Below the pieces are notes generated by a model. The model did no database searches, had not been told where the DNA came from, and was given only the letters and a program-made list of their open reading frames with translations. 64,000 nucleotides of DNA from Sphingobacterium tenebrionis (GTDB lineage Bacteria; Bacteroidota; Bacteroidia; Sphingobacteriales; Sphingobacteriaceae). The stretch covers positions 186,001-250,000 of the forward strand of contig NZ_JAYLLN010000001.1 in NCBI RefSeq assembly GCF_037126265.1. Reading direction: 5' to 3'. Below are positions 8,521 through 16,240 of the stretch, in pieces; positions within the stretch are counted from its first letter, which is position 1, and the number at the start of each line of letters is the position of its first letter. Both the position numbers and the translations under genes were made by a program.

Positions 8521-8664
8521 ATGATAAAACACACTTTTCTTGATGAATTCGGTCTTAAAGTATGGTTAAACCAAGGTAAAAGCATCAAAATGGGATCAAA
8601 CCATAGGAATTACATACTTTCACATTACTTCCCATGGTTTCAGTTCGACCCTGCCCAGAATTAG
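8521..8664 (+). CDS. Possible small ORF, 47 residues, no recognised family
   Basis: An ATG-initiated frame of 47 codons lies in the otherwise gene-free stretch between the terminator at 8466-8495 and the M16 peptidase. Its composition is mixed (begins MIKHTFLDEFGLKVW, ends FPWFQFDPAQN). There is no signal peptide, no membrane helix and no obvious ribosome binding site. It also contains an imperfect inverted repeat at 8598-8640, so the DNA may instead be regulatory. Without homologues I cannot say it is translated. Confidence 0.2.
   Translation: MIKHTFLDEFGLKVWLNQGKSIKMGSNHRNYILSHYFPWFQFDPAQN
8598..8640. promoter_or_regulatory. Inverted repeat of an AAACCA motif
   Basis: AAACCATAGGAA (8598-8609) pairs with TTCCCATGGTTT (8629-8640) with a single mismatch. 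A third, self-palindromic occurrence, TGGTTAAACCA, lies about 30 bp upstream near 8563-8573. Repeated symmetric AAACCA/TGGTTT words could be protein-binding sites or an RNA structure; neither is proven. Confidence 0.35.
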
Positions 8665-8723
8665 GTATTCGAATAAACATTGATTAACATTATAAGACTA
8701 TCAAAATAAGGCTATCAAACCCT

Positions 8724-8760
8724 AGGTCTTAATACTAACTACTAACTACTAAATACTAAC
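8724..8760 (+). repeat. Heptamer repeat block (ACTAAMT)n upstream of the M16 peptidase
   Basis: AGGTCTTAAT followed by tandem ACTAACT/ACTAAAT heptamers. Positions 8724-8758 match the minus strand of 4594-4560 at 33 of 35 bases. The array runs in phase almost into the -7 element at 8771. Confidence 0.85.
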
Positions 8761-8770
8761 GCTAAAATAC

Positions 8771-8778
8771 TACCTTTG
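8771..8778 (+). promoter_or_regulatory. Leaderless-type -7 promoter element of the M16 peptidase
   Basis: TACCTTTG, then CTTG, then the ATG at 8783. The 4-nt spacing is identical to that at rnhB and prfB. It predicts a transcript starting at or one base before the start codon. No -33 TTG is visible upstream. Confidence 0.6.
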
Positions 8779-8782
8779 CTTG

Positions 8783-10012
8783 ATGGACCAAAAAATTTTC
8801 CAACTTGATAATGGACTGAGGGTGTTGTTGCATCCGGACAGGTCGGCGATTACCCATGCCTGCTTGATTGTCGATGTGGGTTCCAGGCATGAACAGTATG
8901 GGAAATTTGGAACAGCCCATTTTATTGAGCATCTCTTGTTCAAGAGGACGGAGAGGCGCAGTACCAATCAGATCCTGAACCGTTTGGAATCTGTCGGAGG
9001 CGATCTGAATGCCTATACCACCAAAGAGTATACCTGTATACATGCCTCTTTTCTCCATCCTTACCTTGACCGGGCATTGGATCTATTTGAGGATCTAATT
9101 TTCCATTCTGTTTTTCCGATGGATGAAATGGAAAAGGAAAAAGGCGTAATCCTGGATGAGATGGCATCTTACCAAGATAGTCCGGAAGATGCGATCATGG
9201 ATGATTTTGAGGATATGGTGTTTGCAGGATCTGGTTTGGGACATAATATCCTCGGTTTGGAGGATGATCTGAAATCTATTGAACAACAGGATATAAGGCA
9301 GTTCATAAATACCCATTATGCCACTTCCAAAATGGTGATCGCCATTTCGGGGAATTATACTGAAAAGAAGCTGTTGGCAATAGCCAACAAGGTTTTTGGA
9401 CGAGTGGCCATTAACCTTTGGGATCATGCCGCAGAGAGTTTCCAAAAGCCTAAAAAGCAGGAGCTGGCATTGACCAGGCCGATTAATCAGGCCCATTATG
9501 TATTGGGTGGACATGGTTATGGGATCTATGATGACCGAAAAACGGGGCTACTGCTGTTGAACAATTTGTTGGGAGGTTATGGCATGGCATCTATCCTCAA
9601 CCTGAATATCCGGGAGAAATACGGTATTGCGTATACCATCGAATCAAATTACAGTTTGTATTCGGATACCGGACTTTTCAGTATCTATTTTGGTACGGAT
9701 GAGGAAAAGGTTGAGAAAGCTTTACGATTGGTCCGAAAAGAACTGAACAAACTAAAGGAACAGCCCTTGTCGGAGACCTTTTTACAAAGGGCAAAAAATA
9801 AGTTCAAAGGGCAGATCGCTTTGGCCGAAGAGAACCGGATGAGCCTGATCATTGCGGAAGCGAAGAATATCCTCGATTATGACCGCGTAGTTACCCTTTC
9901 GGAAGTCTTTGAAAATATCGATAAGGTGAGTACGAAGGAGATCCAGGAAATCGCCAACGATGTTTTTGGCGATGATAACCTTTCTTCCTTATCATTCATT
10001 CCAGAAGAATAA
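8783..10012 (+). CDS. M16-family zinc metallopeptidase (insulinase/MPP-beta type)
   Basis: A 409-residue M16B-type peptidase. The inverted zinc motif HFIEH is at residues 46-50 (ligands His46 and His50, catalytic Glu49), and the third ligand fits Glu126 in ILDEMASYQDS, at the canonical spacing. The C-terminal half carries the Gly-rich and EKYGIAYTIES region typical of M16 C-terminal domains. It has no signal peptide, so it is probably cytoplasmic or membrane-associated through other proteins. I chose the ATG at 8783 over an in-frame TTG one codon upstream because the promoter element ends at 8778. The next gene, fabD, has its own -7 element. Confidence 0.9.
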   Translation: MDQKIFQLDNGLRVLLHPDRSAITHACLIVDVGSRHEQYGKFGTAHFIEHLLFKRTERRSTNQILNRLESVGGDLNAYTTKEYTCIHASFLHPYLDRALDLFEDLIFHSVFPMDEMEKEKGVILDEMASYQDSPEDAIMDDFEDMVFAGSGLGHNILGLEDDLKSIEQQDIRQFINTHYATSKMVIAISGNYTEKKLLAIANKVFGRVAINLWDHAAESFQKPKKQELALTRPINQAHYVLGGHGYGIYDDRKTGLLLLNNLLGGYGMASILNLNIREKYGIAYTIESNYSLYSDTGLFSIYFGTDEEKVEKALRLVRKELNKLKEQPLSETFLQRAKNKFKGQIALAEENRMSLIIAEAKNILDYDRVVTLSEVFENIDKVSTKEIQEIANDVFGDDNLSSLSFIPEE

Positions 10013-10020
10013 GGAATTTT

Positions 10021-10028
10021 TATATTTG
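10021..10028 (+). promoter_or_regulatory. -7 promoter element of fabD
   Basis: TATATTTG, a full match to TAnnTTTG, lies 21 nt before the fabD ATG and just after the M16 gene's stop. The -33 element is not obvious. Confidence 0.5.
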
Positions 10029-10049
10029 TGATAGAAAAAAGAACCTGAT

Positions 10050-10934
10050 ATGAAGACAGCGTATATTTTCCCTGGACAGGGAGCCCAATTCGTAGGAATG
10101 GGTAAAGATTTGTATGACTCGAGTGAGGAATCAAAAGCACTTTTCGAACGTGCGAATGAGATCTTGGGTTTCCGTATTACAGACATCATGTTTGCCGGAA
10201 CAGACGAAGAGCTAAAACAGACCAAGGTTACCCAACCTGCCATATTTTTGCATTCCGTAATTCTAGCGAAAGCTTTAGAGGATCAATTTCAGCCTGCGAT
10301 GGTTGCTGGGCACTCACTAGGGGAGTTTTCTGCCTTGGTAGCTGCAGGAGCATTATCTTTTGAAGATGGTCTTCAGTTGGTGGCAAAGCGCGCAAATGCG
10401 ATGCAGAAAGCCACAGAATTGGAGCCTGGAACGATGGCTGCCATTTTAGGTTTGGACGATATTATCGTGGAAGAGGTTTGTGCGCAGATTGAAGATGTGG
10501 TGGTTGCAGCGAATTATAACTGTCCCGGACAATTGGTGATTTCTGGAACGGTAGCTGGAGTGGATAAAGCTTGTGAGAAATTATTGGAAGCTGGTGCGAA
10601 AAGGGCGTTGAAATTGCCGGTTGGTGGTGCGTTTCACTCGCCACTGATGGAAGCTGCAAAGCAAGAATTGCAGGCGGCGATTTTAGATACGGAGATTACT
10701 ATTCCGGTTTGTCCGATCTATCAGAATTATGATGCGAACCCTTATCAGGATCCGGTGGCTATTAAGGAAAATTTAATTGCGCAGTTGACTGGGGCGGTTA
10801 GATGGACCCAAACGGTGGAAACGATGTTGGCAAATGGCGCTGAAGCTTTTGTGGAAGTTGGTCCTGGAGCGGTATTGCAAGGTTTGGTGAAGAAGGTGAA
10901 TAGACAGATCCAGACCTCGTCTGCGACGGTATAA
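10050..10934 (+). CDS. fabD: Malonyl-CoA:ACP transacylase
   Basis: Loads malonyl groups onto acyl carrier protein for fatty-acid synthesis. The 294-residue length is normal. The start shows the FPGQGAQFVGMG signature (residues 7-18). The nucleophile is Ser89 in GHSLGEFSA, and the catalytic His is His196 in GGAFHSPLM. The C-terminal EVGPGAVLQGLVKKV motif is also typical. No other fab genes adjoin it. A strong terminator follows at 10941, shared with the converging minus-strand island. Confidence 0.96.
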   Translation: MKTAYIFPGQGAQFVGMGKDLYDSSEESKALFERANEILGFRITDIMFAGTDEELKQTKVTQPAIFLHSVILAKALEDQFQPAMVAGHSLGEFSALVAAGALSFEDGLQLVAKRANAMQKATELEPGTMAAILGLDDIIVEEVCAQIEDVVVAANYNCPGQLVISGTVAGVDKACEKLLEAGAKRALKLPVGGAFHSPLMEAAKQELQAAILDTEITIPVCPIYQNYDANPYQDPVAIKENLIAQLTGAVRWTQTVETMLANGAEAFVEVGPGAVLQGLVKKVNRQIQTSSATV

Positions 10935-10940
10935 ATAATA

Positions 10941-10972
10941 AAAAAAACAGATCGGAAGGATCTGTTTTTTTA
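10941..10972. terminator. Bidirectional terminator between fabD and the SusCD island
   Basis: CAGATC (10948-10953) and GATCTG (10959-10964) form a stem around a 5-nt loop. An A run lies on the left and a T run on the right, so the hairpin can stop transcription in both directions. It marks the left boundary of the AT-rich minus-strand cluster. Confidence 0.85.
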
Positions 10973-10980
10973 TTTAAAAA

Positions 10981-12468
10981 TTATTTTTTCGCCAATGAAT
11001 GCTGCGAAATTGGTTTTTTAGCAGATTCTATGAGTTCTTTCATCTCAAGTTTTATATAATCTATTTCAGAAGAGGACCCTGTTAACTTATAACGAATGAT
11101 ACCATCTTTATCAACTATAAATTTGGCAGGTATTCCAGTAATACCCAACTTTTCAGCTAATATTTTTCCATTATTAGGATCTTTCTGATCATCATAAACC
11201 ACTTCGAAAGGATAATTGTTTTTGCTAATAAAGCTTGCCACATTTTCTTTATAATTTTTATCCCTTTCCCAAGTGTTGATGAATAAAAATTTTACATTAT
11301 TGTCATTGGCATACATTTCTTGTGCTGCTTTCATTGCTGGGAAAGATCTTATACACGGACCACACCAAGTTGCCCAAAAATCTAATATTAGTGTTTTACC
11401 TTTTAAACTTTCCAAACTAACTTTCTCGCCCTTAAGGTTTAGTAGTTCAAAATTTGGCATAGTTTGATTTATTGCAAATTGTGAAATATGCTCTTGAATG
11501 TATTTAATAACTTCATTATCCAATCTATTGATATAACCTTCAAAACCCTTATCGGAACCATTTAATGAAGTGTAAAGTTCATGCATTTTAGTTTTAAATG
11601 CAAAATTGCCCGATTTATAAATCATTTCTAATTGTTGAAGGGCCTCCAATTTTCTGCCTGCATTTTCCAAAGCCTTGAAATAGGTATTGCTGAACCGCGA
11701 AGCAAATGTTGGATTTTTTGAAATGGCATTTTCCAATAATGTCATCACTTCTTTATGCTTACCTTGATTACTGTAGATATTTGCTAATTGTGAAACATAT
11801 CCAGGATATCCTACCGCAGCAAAACCAGCCTTATTATCTTGTTGATCTTTGGGGAGGTTCATAAAATATTCTGCATCTTCAATGGAGGTTTGAATTAATG
11901 GAATTGCCGATAAAGTGTCTCCTTGTTGTAGTAGTGTTGTCGCAACAGGAATAAATCCTTGGGCCCGCCAAAAACGTTCATTTAATTGATTTAGATAAGA
12001 TAAAGATTTTTCTTTATTGCCTTCTTCAATATATGAATTCGCAATATTTGCAATAAGGTAATCATATGCTATTTTAATTTCATCTGTTTTTGGGATCGGC
12101 CATTTTTTTAACAGTTTTTTATAGCTATTTTCTTTGTCTTTCGCAGTTTTCTGTTTATAGAAATCATTAGTAACAAATTCTTGTCTTGCCACAAGACTTT
12201 TCGGATATTTTTTTGCAATTACACTTCGTAGAGAATCAGAACTTTCTTCACGTCCTAATTGATATAAGTAATTACTGATTACTTCTAGACGGTTAGCATC
12301 CTTGGAGGTTTTTGCCTCTAAACTTAATTCATTCGCAAGTGTGTTTTTTTGAGCTAAGGAGCCATTTTGAACAATTTCATTCATTCTTTTTGTCGCATCA
12401 TCAATTTTGTTCTGCGCGAACAATGAACTTGTCATAAATAGCAATGCTGCGGTAGTTTTAAATTTCAT
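10981..12468 (-). CDS. Exported TlpA/ResA-like thioredoxin-fold protein
   Basis: A 495-residue protein with a cleavable signal peptide (residues 1-18, ending LFAQ). A long helical middle (~25-330) has repeat character resembling TPR-like units, and a C-terminal TlpA/AhpC-type thioredoxin domain follows. The redox site WCGPC is at residues 368-372, with DFWAT just before it and a cis-Pro region (GITGIPAKFIVD) downstream. It should act in the periplasm or at the outer membrane as a disulfide reductase or oxidase. It is the last gene of the SusC-SusD operon, starting 4 nt after the PKD-like lipoprotein, so it may act on cysteines or metals of the imported ligand or partner proteins. The substrate is unknown. 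Confidence 0.85.
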   Translation of the reverse strand: MKFKTTAALLFMTSSLFAQNKIDDATKRMNEIVQNGSLAQKNTLANELSLEAKTSKDANRLEVISNYLYQLGREESSDSLRSVIAKKYPKSLVARQEFVTNDFYKQKTAKDKENSYKKLLKKWPIPKTDEIKIAYDYLIANIANSYIEEGNKEKSLSYLNQLNERFWRAQGFIPVATTLLQQGDTLSAIPLIQTSIEDAEYFMNLPKDQQDNKAGFAAVGYPGYVSQLANIYSNQGKHKEVMTLLENAISKNPTFASRFSNTYFKALENAGRKLEALQQLEMIYKSGNFAFKTKMHELYTSLNGSDKGFEGYINRLDNEVIKYIQEHISQFAINQTMPNFELLNLKGEKVSLESLKGKTLILDFWATWCGPCIRSFPAMKAAQEMYANDNNVKFLFINTWERDKNYKENVASFISKNNYPFEVVYDDQKDPNNGKILAEKLGITGIPAKFIVDKDGIIRYKLTGSSSEIDYIKLEMKELIESAKKPISQHSLAKK

Positions 12469-12472
12469 GTTT

Positions 12473-13978
12473 TTAATATTTATAGGCTAAATCAATTATT
12501 TTTCCAAAGCCAGAGAATGTTTTATCAAGACTCTCAATAGCTCCAGTCTGGTTTATTTTAAAGAAATATACTTTGCCTTCTGAACCGTTCCACGTGGATA
12601 AAATAAGACGGGGGATAGAATTGCCATATCCATGTTTTTGGAATTTTATTTTTGTTGCAATTTCATTTGAAGGAAGAGTGTATTCAATAGTATATGTATT
12701 TGAGGTTACTTCATAGCGATAGAGTTTTCCATCATTTACATAAAATAGATGCGGAGAAAGGGTGGAGGCAGTTATATCTGATGCCTGAGCAATACCCGGT
12801 GAAATTATTTCTTGTTTTCCAACAGTAATTGAAGGATTTGAGGCGTTTCTTAAGGTTCGGAATTGGAGCAGATATCCTTTGCCTCCATCATCCTTCATAA
12901 TGGCATTGCGGATCTCTGTTATGTTGGAGGAGTCTAGTTTTATTAGATCTAAGCCTACGTTATTCATATCGAAGATGCTACTGTTTTGGTTAGCTTCATC
13001 AAATGAATTTAAAGCACTTGTGGTAACTCCATAAAACCGTTTGTTTTTTGTGTCAAACATGATGATGTTATAGGTATCTGTATAACTGTTGCCAGAAATA
13101 TGTTGAGGGGCCAAAACATAATCATAACCATTATTTGGAGACCTTAGCTGGGCTCCAAATTTTTTAGCTCCTGGGAAACCTCCGACCATATTAATATGAA
13201 CATGCCCATCATTTAACAAAACACCAACATTACTACCCGAACTACCTCCCCAAGCAATATATGACGGCTTTATAATATTTGGTGGCGAAAAGAACAGGTA
13301 TTCATAATCGAATCTTTTTTTCATGGTTGTTCCATCAAGTTCAACGGCATCAGTTTCCCCAACGATATAATATTTTTTACCACTGGGCCCGACATCATCA
13401 GTTATTGATGCATTCGAAATAGTAAATGATTTTGGATTTACGATTGGATGATTGCTGTTTCGAAATGAATAAATATCATGGTACACTGTGCCATTATTTA
13501 AAATCATCGATAAATCTGCTTTTCCCGATTTATCTTCTAAAAACATCCATCCTTGAGTGAAAATGTCAGATATACTTAACTGGTAAAAATGAAATGAAGA
13601 AATACCATTAATGTTGTTTGTAACCTTAAAGGTTAATTTATAAGTTTCCCCAATAGTAAATATATTAGGGTCAATGATGTAATCTAAATTCTTCGTATTA
13701 GAAATTTTTGTGCTATCCTGAACATAGGACGCACTTGGAGAATTTAAATAGACAAACCATTCGTAGGATAGATCATCATTATTTCCATTAAGTTGAATTT
13801 CAGGGTTTAATTTTAATGAAGATCCTTGTTGAATAAATATAGTTCCCACAATGGATTGATCGTTAACCTCAATTTTTGGGACATTTTGGTATTCGTAATT
13901 TCCTTTATCTTTTGCGCATCCATACATAGTTAATCCCAATATGAAGGCTATAAACGTGTTTTCAAATTTTATTTTCAT
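12473..13978 (-). CDS. PKD-like family surface lipoprotein
   Basis: A 501-residue lipoprotein. The signal peptide ends with the lipobox LTMYGC and the mature N-terminus reads CAKDKGNYEYQNVPKIEV, typical of the Bacteroidota PKD-like family found behind SusC/SusD. An N-terminal Ig/PKD-like domain occupies about residues 40-135. The rest looks beta-rich and could be a propeller-like region. As the acidic residues after the Cys favour surface export in this phylum, it is probably an extracellular ligand-binding partner of the transporter. It lies 9 nt after the DUF4843 gene and 4 nt before the thioredoxin-like gene. The ligand is not known. Confidence 0.7.
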   Translation of the reverse strand: MKIKFENTFIAFILGLTMYGCAKDKGNYEYQNVPKIEVNDQSIVGTIFIQQGSSLKLNPEIQLNGNNDDLSYEWFVYLNSPSASYVQDSTKISNTKNLDYIIDPNIFTIGETYKLTFKVTNNINGISSFHFYQLSISDIFTQGWMFLEDKSGKADLSMILNNGTVYHDIYSFRNSNHPIVNPKSFTISNASITDDVGPSGKKYYIVGETDAVELDGTTMKKRFDYEYLFFSPPNIIKPSYIAWGGSSGSNVGVLLNDGHVHINMVGGFPGAKKFGAQLRSPNNGYDYVLAPQHISGNSYTDTYNIIMFDTKNKRFYGVTTSALNSFDEANQNSSIFDMNNVGLDLIKLDSSNITEIRNAIMKDDGGKGYLLQFRTLRNASNPSITVGKQEIISPGIAQASDITASTLSPHLFYVNDGKLYRYEVTSNTYTIEYTLPSNEIATKIKFQKHGYGNSIPRLILSTWNGSEGKVYFFKINQTGAIESLDKTFSGFGKIIDLAYKY

Positions 13979-13987
13979 ATCATTATA

Positions 13988-14716
13988 TTAAGGGATTATC
14001 ACTCTATTTCCGTTTTCATCCATTAAAGGACCATTCATTTTCTCATATTCATAAATTGCTATCCTAGCCTTGTTGATCATATTGCTTTGGTCTTGTGGGA
14101 ATAAATAAGGCACGTTCCAAGCTGTATAATTTAACTGTTGGGTTAGAAATAAAATTTTAGTATTGGAATAATCCCCAAACATATTCTGCCATAATGTTTG
14201 CCAATTTGTTGGTTTACTCAATAAATCTGTTATCGAAAAACGTAGAGTAACTCGATTGATTTTTGAATTTCCTATTACATCTTCATATCCCACCTCGAAA
14301 TTTTCATTTTCTGCAATTAATAAATCTGCTCTGACTGTACTATCCTTTAGACCCTCTCTTCTGAAAAAAATAAGTTCAGCTGACCCATTTGAGCTATTCG
14401 CGGGAATAAATAGGTTATCAATTTTAAAATGATATCCTAACTTTGCCGTGGAACCTTCTTTAACTTTTACTGCAATTTCTCTATCTACGTCCTTAGGAAA
14501 GCCGATGATTCTAAAGTTGAGTGCAATAGTATCAGAAGTAACATTGGTAGGGTCAAAAGCAAAGCTTTTTTCGATACTATCTCTAGAAGTTTCAGTAGTA
14601 TTTTTAAGAAAATATACTTTTGAATCTTCTTGATACATTAAGGGTTTATCTTCACTACAACCAATGAGGAATAGAAGTGAACATAAAAAGCCAAATATAT
14701 TTGTCCAATTTTTCAT
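13988..14716 (-). CDS. DUF4843-type lipoprotein
   Basis: A 242-residue lipoprotein with lipobox LIGC at about residue 20, followed by SEDKP, an acidic sequence that fits surface display in Bacteroidota. The body resembles the DUF4843 family (YQEDSKVYFLKN near the start, a beta-sandwich middle, and a C-terminal segment around LGDYS-like MFGDYSNTKI). Genes of this family usually follow SusD, as here (10 nt gap). It is presumed to be an accessory surface lipoprotein of the transporter; no function can be read from sequence. Confidence 0.7.
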   Translation of the reverse strand: MKNWTNIFGFLCSLLFLIGCSEDKPLMYQEDSKVYFLKNTTETSRDSIEKSFAFDPTNVTSDTIALNFRIIGFPKDVDREIAVKVKEGSTAKLGYHFKIDNLFIPANSSNGSAELIFFRREGLKDSTVRADLLIAENENFEVGYEDVIGNSKINRVTLRFSITDLLSKPTNWQTLWQNMFGDYSNTKILFLTQQLNYTAWNVPYLFPQDQSNMINKARIAIYEYEKMNGPLMDENGNRVIIP

Positions 14717-14726
14717 TTTTTTGATT

Positions 14727-16235
14727 TTAATTTAATCCAAATTCGATTTCTTTATTTGGAATCGGGAAAACGTATTTTCCTAAGTTGAACGAGTAGTCCA
14801 CTGTATTTTGAATGGAAGTGAATTTTTTACGTTTATAATAATACCATAATTGCCCTTCAGCGATAAATTCCTTTCGATATTCTTTAAAGATTTCTGAATC
14901 TAGTTGGCTTGAATTGGTAATGTTTGTATTAGTTAATGCAGGGATAAGGCGCGCTGTCCTTACTTTATTGATATATCCCAAGGCTTCCTGAACTGTAGGA
15001 CTAGCTTCAGCTGCTATATAATACATTTCAGCTAATTTGATAACTGGAATTAATTTTTGGTTCACATTGTTAATGTTCGAACCCACATAATATTTATTGC
15101 TGTATACAGTTGATACATTAAATACATTCCACCTGGAGTTGGAGGCTTGAGGTCCTCGGATATCTATAGCATGGCCAGAAACCGATACTTCAAAATAATT
15201 GTTCAAATTAGTCTGAGTAGAAAAATAATCTTCACCTTCGGCGGCATTACTTTCAGTCTTGAAATAACGATCAGATACTGTTTTTAAATCTGATTTGTAG
15301 ACTGAAAAGATATGTTCTGTACTAAAAATAGCATTTGAAGAAGCTAATGTAGGATTTGTAGTATTTGTGTTGCCATTTACGAAATAGAATTTTTCACTAG
15401 AAATCACTTCCTTAGAATATTTTAAAGCGTTTTCTTTATCTTCATTATATTGATAAACCCGAGCTAATAAAGCTTTGACTGCCCAATAATTTAATCGGTT
15501 CTGTCGGAATGATTGAAACAATTCTAGATTATTTTTCCCAGCATTGTCTTTAATTTGATCTATTTCCTGATCAATGGACAATAATTCTTCAGCAGCTTTT
15601 AGATCAATGATAATTTGGGAAATAATTTCTTCAAAGGATAATGATTTAGAAGGATTGACTGAAAATGCTGTCATATAAGGGATGGTAGATTGTTCGATAG
15701 GTTGTAATTGTGATTTTACAGGAGCGAACAATCGCAATAAATCAAAGTGGACCATTGCTCTAATTGCCAATGATTCCCCTTTGATCAAATTAAAATTATG
15801 CGGTTGAAATAAATGACGATTTGCATCGATATCCTTTAAAATGTAATTTGTTTGGGCAATAATACTATATTGTTCACTCCAAAGGCTGTTAATGGTAGCT
15901 TCAACACCAGCGTCGGCATAATTATACCTAGCTAATTGACCATACATATCAACAGTTTGATTCGCTTTGTTTTGGAACAATTGCGCCAAGACATCCAATA
16001 CGCCATATCCTAAGTTTTTTCCATAGCTATTGTTTTCAGCCATTTTTTGGTAAGTGCCAATTAGTGCATCTATGTATCCTTGTTGCGAGCTGAATTGTTT
16101 GTTTTCCGTTGTTTGTGTGCTAGGTTGCACATCCAACCACTTATTACAGGAATTTAGCGTAAAAAATATTATTGATAAAAAGATTAGTCCAATGATGGAT
16201 TTCTTTCTCATGTTGATTTTCATTATTAATTCCAT
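14727..16235 (-). CDS. SusD/RagB-family surface lipoprotein
   Basis: A 502-residue SusD-like protein that would form the extracellular lid over the SusC channel and capture its ligand. The lipoprotein signal ends at LNSC, followed by NKWLDVQPST, the standard SusD mature start. TPR-like helices span the centre (IKGESLAIRAMVHFDLLRLFAP is the conserved helix) and the C-terminal RagB region carries KEYRKEFIAEGQLWYYYKRK. The first ATG is 5 nt after the SusC stop. A second in-frame ATG four codons later (16223) is an equally plausible start. Confidence 0.93.
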   Translation of the reverse strand: MELIMKINMRKKSIIGLIFLSIIFFTLNSCNKWLDVQPSTQTTENKQFSSQQGYIDALIGTYQKMAENNSYGKNLGYGVLDVLAQLFQNKANQTVDMYGQLARYNYADAGVEATINSLWSEQYSIIAQTNYILKDIDANRHLFQPHNFNLIKGESLAIRAMVHFDLLRLFAPVKSQLQPIEQSTIPYMTAFSVNPSKSLSFEEIISQIIIDLKAAEELLSIDQEIDQIKDNAGKNNLELFQSFRQNRLNYWAVKALLARVYQYNEDKENALKYSKEVISSEKFYFVNGNTNTTNPTLASSNAIFSTEHIFSVYKSDLKTVSDRYFKTESNAAEGEDYFSTQTNLNNYFEVSVSGHAIDIRGPQASNSRWNVFNVSTVYSNKYYVGSNINNVNQKLIPVIKLAEMYYIAAEASPTVQEALGYINKVRTARLIPALTNTNITNSSQLDSEIFKEYRKEFIAEGQLWYYYKRKKFTSIQNTVDYSFNLGKYVFPIPNKEIEFGLN

Positions 16236-16240
16236 CTTAA

